Source of the DNA: Promethearchaeota archaeon | GTDB taxonomy: Archaea > Asgardarchaeota > Lokiarchaeia > Sigynarchaeales > MK-D1 | DNA length: 10,543 nt | Direction of reading: 5' to 3' | NCBI GenBank assembly: GCA_016839385.1 | Contig: JAEOUK010000084.1 | Location: 1 to 10,543, forward strand | In this document: positions 7,278 to 10,543 of the stretch, piece after piece | Layout: every line of letters starts with the position of its first letter | Position numbering within the stretch: the stretch's first letter is position 1 | Notes under the pieces: model-generated | Seen by the model: the letters and a program-made list of their open reading frames with translations, nothing else | The model's database searches: none | Told to the model about the DNA's origin: nothing | Translations under genes and position numbers: made by a program

Positions 7278-8099
7278 TTATTCCGGTTTTTGGAGGACAT
7301 AGTGCCAATACCCCATCTTTCCCTCTTTAAACAATTGATATCGTTGAGAACCAATAGTGCCTGCGAATTCTTCAGCTGTTTTATATAAGAATTTTACTTT
7401 AATTTTCTCTTTGATCCACTCTTTCTTTCGTTCATTATCTGCATCTAATGCTTGGAGAACATTAGGAAGAATATTTTTTTCGACAAGTACTTTTAATCCT
7501 GCATCCTCAAATTGCTGTTGAAGAATGGGATGATCTTCTTGATATCTCATGTCCGAAAATAAGAGATGCCCTCCTGGTTTGAGTACTCGATGCACTTCTT
7601 TTAAAAATTCCAATACATCTGGATAGCAGCGAGAAGATTCAACATTTACTATTGCATCGAATTCATCATTTTCAAATGGCAAATCATCCGCACATCCTTG
7701 GACAAATGAAAGCATTGGATTTCCAAAATCTTTATTGCACGTTTCGACGACTTTGTGATTAAGATCTAATCCAATATACGATTTTGGTTTTAAATATCGA
7801 GAGATATAATCCGCTCCTCCTCCACGACCACATCCAACTTCCAAGACTTTTTTCCCCTCCAAATTTACTTCTTGAACAGTTTGATGATACATATTTACAC
7901 TGTATCTTTCCACTGCATCCTCTTCTTCCAAATCAAGCGGCTTGTGAATCAATTTCTCGTCAACAAAACCATAATTCATGAATCTTATTTTGTGTTTTCT
8001 GTCTCTGGATTGAATTAATCTATGGAAAAATTTCCAAAGAGGTTTTCGTAATCCTTTTGGTAGTTCAGCGTATTTTTCAGCAATATTCCTTCTTGCCAT
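7278..8099 (-). CDS. Class I SAM-dependent methyltransferase, copy 2 of a tandem pair
   Basis: The 273-residue protein has a Rossmann SAM-binding core. Motif I is VLEVGCGRGGGA (85-96), the acidic ribose-binding region is IGLDLN (109-114), then GCADDLPFENDEFDAIVN (135-152) and the post-motif VLKPGGHLLFSDMR (172-185). The VESSRCYP signature and overall layout recall the mycobacterial phthiotriol/phenolphthiotriol dimycocerosate methyltransferase family (Rv2952-like), so a lipid or isoprenoid O-methyl acceptor is possible but unproven. The N-terminal 60 residues (FMNYGF, LEEEDAVERY) and a conserved C-terminal GKMGYWHYVLQ are shared with the upstream paralogue. I count 193 of 273 identical positions in an ungapped alignment. 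The ATG at 8099 has GGAG 8 bp upstream. It lies 111 bp after the paralogue and probably has its own promoter. Confidence 0.88.
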   Translation of the reverse strand: MARRNIAEKYAELPKGLRKPLWKFFHRLIQSRDRKHKIRFMNYGFVDEKLIHKPLDLEEEDAVERYSVNMYHQTVQEVNLEGKKVLEVGCGRGGGADYISRYLKPKSYIGLDLNHKVVETCNKDFGNPMLSFVQGCADDLPFENDEFDAIVNVESSRCYPDVLEFLKEVHRVLKPGGHLLFSDMRYQEDHPILQQQFEDAGLKVLVEKNILPNVLQALDADNERKKEWIKEKIKVKFLYKTAEEFAGTIGSQRYQLFKEGKMGYWHYVLQKPE

Positions 8100-8157
8100 A
8101 CCATAAACTCCATATTAACATCATTAAAACAAATATCCAATCCAAATTCTTTTCAAA

Positions 8158-8168
8158 AAAATAAATAG
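8158..8168 (-). promoter_or_regulatory. TATA-like element of methyltransferase copy 2
   Basis: The minus strand reads CTATTTATTTT, an exact 11-bp match to the element upstream of copy 1 (9051-9061), with similar TTGAAAA sequence after it. It lies about 60 bp before the ATG, implying a leader of roughly 40 nt with a ribosome site. Confidence 0.4.
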
Positions 8169-8195
8169 TTTTTGTAGAAATTTCATTTGATTAAT

Positions 8196-8210
8196 AAGTA
8201 AAAAATGAAT
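8196..8210 (-). terminator. Oligo-T terminator candidate of methyltransferase copy 1
   Basis: After the TAA, the minus strand reads ATTCATTTTTTACTT. It matches the equivalent position after copy 2 except for one base, and would separate the transcription of the two copies. Confidence 0.5.
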
Positions 8211-9032
8211 TTATTCAGATTTTTGTAGGACATAATGCCAATAACCCATTTTGCCATCTTTAAACAACTGATAACGTGTAGAACCAACAGTACCAGAAAA
8301 TTCTTGAGTTGATTTTCTCCCCCATTTTGATTTTACGCGTTCGTCAATCCATTTTTTTCTTCTAGCATCATCATCTTCCAATGCTTTTACTACATTAGGG
8401 AGAATATCTTTTTCTATCAGAATCTTAAACCCAACTTCTGCAAATTGATTTTTCAACATCTCATGTTCAGTGATATATCGCATATCTGAGAATAATAAAT
8501 GGCCTCCGGGTTTTAAAACACGTTTTGCTTCATTTAAAAAACCAATCATGTCAGGATAACACCGTGAAGATTCTACATTTACAATTGCATCAAATTGTGC
8601 ATCTTCAAATGGAAGATCATCAGCACATCCTTGGACAAATTCCAAATTGGGATTATCAAACGTTTTATTGCACGCTTTTACCACTTGTTGATTTAAATCT
8701 AACCCGATATAGGTTTTAGGTTTCATATACCGACTGATGTAATCCGCGCCGCCACCTCTTCCGCAACCAACTTCCAGCACGTCTTTTCCTGCTAAATCCA
8801 CTTCTCTTACTGTTTGATGATACATATTAACACAATATCGTTCTACAGCATCCTCCTCTTCCAATTCAATCGGTTGTTCAACTAATTCTTCATCTATGAA
8901 CCCATAGTTCATAAATCTCACACGATGATTCCTATCTCTTCGGTGGATTAGACCATGGAAGAATCTCCATAAAGGTTTTCGCATCCCTTCGGGAAGTTCT
9001 GCATACCGTTCAACTATGTTTCGTGGTGCCAT
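8211..9032 (-). CDS. Class I SAM-dependent methyltransferase, copy 1 of a tandem pair
   Basis: This 273-residue paralogue has the same SAM-binding layout: VLEVGCGRGGGADYIS, IGLDLN, GCADDLPFEDAQFDAIVN, VESSRCYP and VLKPGGHLLFSDMRY. I chose the ATG at 9032, giving MAPRN, which aligns with MARRN of the other copy. The longer frame would use a GTG at 9041 and has no homologous support. A TATA-like element lies about 20-28 bp upstream of this ATG and there is no clear Shine-Dalgarno site, so the mRNA may be leaderless. Divergence from copy 2 is concentrated at about 166-200 and 228-252, regions outside the SAM core that could affect acceptor choice. The methyl acceptor is unknown. Upstream is a 342-bp non-coding region shared with a divergent MFS transporter. 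Confidence 0.88.
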   Translation of the reverse strand: MAPRNIVERYAELPEGMRKPLWRFFHGLIHRRDRNHRVRFMNYGFIDEELVEQPIELEEEDAVERYCVNMYHQTVREVDLAGKDVLEVGCGRGGGADYISRYMKPKTYIGLDLNQQVVKACNKTFDNPNLEFVQGCADDLPFEDAQFDAIVNVESSRCYPDMIGFLNEAKRVLKPGGHLLFSDMRYITEHEMLKNQFAEVGFKILIEKDILPNVVKALEDDDARRKKWIDERVKSKWGRKSTQEFSGTVGSTRYQLFKDGKMGYWHYVLQKSE

Positions 9033-9050
9033 AAGATTCACAATTTTTTC

Positions 9051-9061
9051 AAAATAAATAG
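9051..9061 (-). promoter_or_regulatory. TATA-like element of methyltransferase copy 1
   Basis: The minus strand reads CTATTTATTTT, identical to the element before copy 2. Its spacing puts the start site at or next to the ATG at 9032, consistent with a leaderless transcript. Confidence 0.45.
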
Positions 9062-9213
9062 ACTTCTGTAAGTTATCTCTTAGGGATAATTACTCTCTTT
9101 TCATAAAAATCTTGTTGTGAAATCTACTAAGCTCAAATAGAAATATTGGTCAAAATCTTGGTGTAATTGATTACTAAATAAATTTATCAACGAGATTCCT
9201 GTTATAAATAAAA

Positions 9214-9242
9214 TAAAACCTTTTTGGAGACCAAGGGTTTTA
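9214..9242. repeat. 29-bp inverted repeat (hairpin or operator candidate)
   Basis: The arms TAAAACCTTT (9214-9223) and AAGGGTTTTA (9233-9242) pair over 10 positions with one G-T mismatch, around a 9-base loop. On the minus strand it is followed by a T-rich stretch, but no minus-strand gene ends here. A regulator site or a small RNA end are both possible. Confidence 0.6.
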
Positions 9243-9344
9243 ACTGGCTGTTTAAACACATAAACCTAAAGTTTTATTCAATGTTCTAAATATTTGTTCT
9301 ATTTCGCAAAATTGAGTAGTCAATACGCCATTTAGGTTAAGAAC

Positions 9345-9354
9345 ACTTAATATA
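9345..9354 (+). promoter_or_regulatory. TATA-like element of the MFS transporter gene
   Basis: ACTTAATATA is centred about 25 bp before the ATG at 9375, which would place the transcription start at the ATG itself (leaderless). No Shine-Dalgarno site is visible upstream of that ATG, which fits. Confidence 0.4.
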
Positions 9355-9374
9355 GCAGTTAAAATATCATTCTT

Positions 9375-10543
9375 ATGGAAACTAATACTATTGAGACATC
9401 AACGATAGAAGAAGAAAGAAATCAAAAAATATACTTCAGAAAATTCATTACTTATTGGATAGGTCAGCTAGTTTCTCTAATGGGATCGAGTATTGTTATG
9501 TTCGTTCTTATTTGGGAATTAACAGAAATTGCTGGAAACAATAACACAGTACTGTCCGTGGCATTCTTCTTAGGATTCTTGCCCTCAGTTATATTCATGC
9601 CTATTGCAGGTGTAATCAGTGACAAATTCGATAAACGAAAAGTGATCATAATTTCTGATTCGCTACAAGCATTGTTCACTTTTTTACTGATACCTTTAAT
9701 TTGGTTCTGGAATTTGCAGATATGGCATATTTTAGTTGTAAACTTTCTAAGAGGGACTTGTCAGGCGTTCCACTCACCCACATCCTTTAGTTTAACAACT
9801 CTATTGGTTCCAAAGAAGAAACTTTCTAGAATGAATGGTTTGAACTATTTAGCAAATGGTTTGGTGAACTCAGTAGGACCTGTTATAGGTGCTTTTTTGA
9901 TGGTTTATTTTGCTACTTCTACAATCTTATGGTTGGATGGACTAACTTTCATGATTGCATTGATAGGAGTTCTCCAACTTCGCACTCCTCCCAAACAATT
10001 AGCTGAATCAGATGAGATCGTTAAAGAGGAAAAACCACAAGAAAAGCAGTCTTTTGGTGCAAGCTTCAAAGAAGGCATCCATACTATTCGTATGATTCCG
10101 GGTTTAATTGGTATAATGATAATGGCGACCTTTACTAACTTTCTCTTCCAACCGATTGATACCTTATTACCAAATTTCATCAAATATGTTCATTTGGGTA
10201 GTAAAGAGGATCTCGCTTTTTTCATAGCTTTATTCCAAGCTGGAATCTTGTTAGGAGCAATAATCGCAACTGCAGTAAAAAACTGGAAGAGACCTTTACT
10301 GTGGTTATCTCTTGGAATGTATACCAGTTCCATTGGATTCATTCTACTTGGAATTGTGCCGGCTGGGAGTATAGATTGGTTAAATGCAATACCATTGCCG
10401 ATGATGTTACTTAATCCCGTAGTGAACGCTTTGTTTCTGACATTGGTGCAACTTATCATCCCACAAGAAAAAATGGGCCGCGTGATTGCTGTTTTAATGT
10501 TGATGAGTTCAATAGCTTCCCCATTTGGGATGTTGATTGCTGG
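9375..10543 (+). CDS. MFS transporter, MefA/MFS_3-like efflux type (3' end outside window)
   Basis: The frame is open from the ATG at 9375 to the right edge (389 complete codons visible). An in-frame TAA at 9360-9362 rules out a start further upstream in this frame. After a charged N terminus of about 22 residues come at least ten hydrophobic segments, for example around 24-49, 58-82, 90-112 and 115-145. MFS motif A appears as GVISDKFDKRKV (79-90) between segments 2 and 3. A hydrophilic loop (KQLAESDEIVKEEKPQEKQ) separates the two halves. SGS-like and FRG-type sequences (NFLRGTCQAFHSPT) are typical of the macrolide-efflux-like MFS group, in which the substrate is driven out by proton antiport. 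The substrate here is unknown. The gene is divergent from the methyltransferase pair; a functional link is possible but unproven. Confidence 0.87.
   Translation, partial: METNTIETSTIEEERNQKIYFRKFITYWIGQLVSLMGSSIVMFVLIWELTEIAGNNNTVLSVAFFLGFLPSVIFMPIAGVISDKFDKRKVIIISDSLQALFTFLLIPLIWFWNLQIWHILVVNFLRGTCQAFHSPTSFSLTTLLVPKKKLSRMNGLNYLANGLVNSVGPVIGAFLMVYFATSTILWLDGLTFMIALIGVLQLRTPPKQLAESDEIVKEEKPQEKQSFGASFKEGIHTIRMIPGLIGIMIMATFTNFLFQPIDTLLPNFIKYVHLGSKEDLAFFIALFQAGILLGAIIATAVKNWKRPLLWLSLGMYTSSIGFILLGIVPAGSIDWLNAIPLPMMLLNPVVNALFLTLVQLIIPQEKMGRVIAVLMLMSSIASPFGMLIA

Larger units (their letters stand above)
9033..9374. other. Non-coding divergent intergenic region (342 bp)
   Basis: No convincing reading frame, tRNA or rRNA is visible here. 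The region carries the promoter of methyltransferase copy 1 at its left end and the probable MFS promoter at its right end. Between them are a hairpin-like dyad (9214-9242), a separated 8-bp inverted repeat (AACCTAAA 9263-9270, TTTAGGTT 9331-9338) and a 7-bp direct repeat (TGTTCTA at 9282-9288 and 9295-9301). Confidence 0.7.

Noticed and set aside
8211..9041. Start of methyltransferase copy 1 at 9041
   Set aside because: That codon is GTG, adds three residues with no counterpart in the paralogue, and the ATG at 9032 aligns exactly with the other copy.
9464..10459. Several minus-strand open frames (9464-9679, 9905-10183, 10190-10459)
   Set aside because: They are shadows of the plus-strand MFS gene, whose hydrophobic segments and motif A give clear support for the opposite strand.

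Overview
The window is about 10.5 kb of AT-rich DNA and looks archaeal. Genes start either from strong Shine-Dalgarno sites inside a tight operon or from near-leaderless TATA-type promoters. Oligo-T stretches follow stop codons, and the gene families (domain-split glutamate synthase, HypA, a winged-helix/4Fe-4S protein) are common in anaerobic archaea. An Asgard-like or other uncultivated anaerobic archaeon is my best guess. That is inference; no rRNA or marker gene is present.

Positions 1-4285 (+) hold a translationally coupled operon for an archaeal-type glutamate synthase split into separate polypeptides. It contains the C-terminal part of one FMN-domain protein (cut by the left edge), a complete second FMN-domain subunit with a Cys-rich motif, and a glutamine amidotransferase (GATase) domain fused to the GltB C-terminal GXGXG-repeat domain. 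The third gene carries a single in-frame TGA at 2480-2482, inside the GATase active-site region, with family-like sequence continuing in the same frame on both sides. This is the most surprising point in the window: a nonsense mutation, a recoded codon or a sequence error.

Positions 4290-7185 hold three genes packed with 2-4 bp gaps at their convergent ends. They are a serine beta-lactamase/esterase-fold protein (-), a HypA nickel-insertion protein with a long spacer between its zinc knuckles (+), and a winged-helix plus 4Fe-4S dicluster protein (-). The last has a 26-bp inverted repeat directly upstream of its start codon.

Positions 7263-9061 hold a tandem pair of SAM-dependent methyltransferases (-), about 71% identical by eye. 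The copies also share a downstream oligo-T motif and an upstream TATA-like motif, so an entire transcription unit seems to have been duplicated.

A 342-bp non-coding region (9033-9374) with a strong hairpin-like dyad separates the methyltransferases from a divergent MFS transporter (+, 9375 to the right edge, incomplete). I see no tRNA, rRNA, CRISPR array, insertion sequence or phage gene. Apart from the glutamate synthase operon, no pathway joins the genes with certainty.
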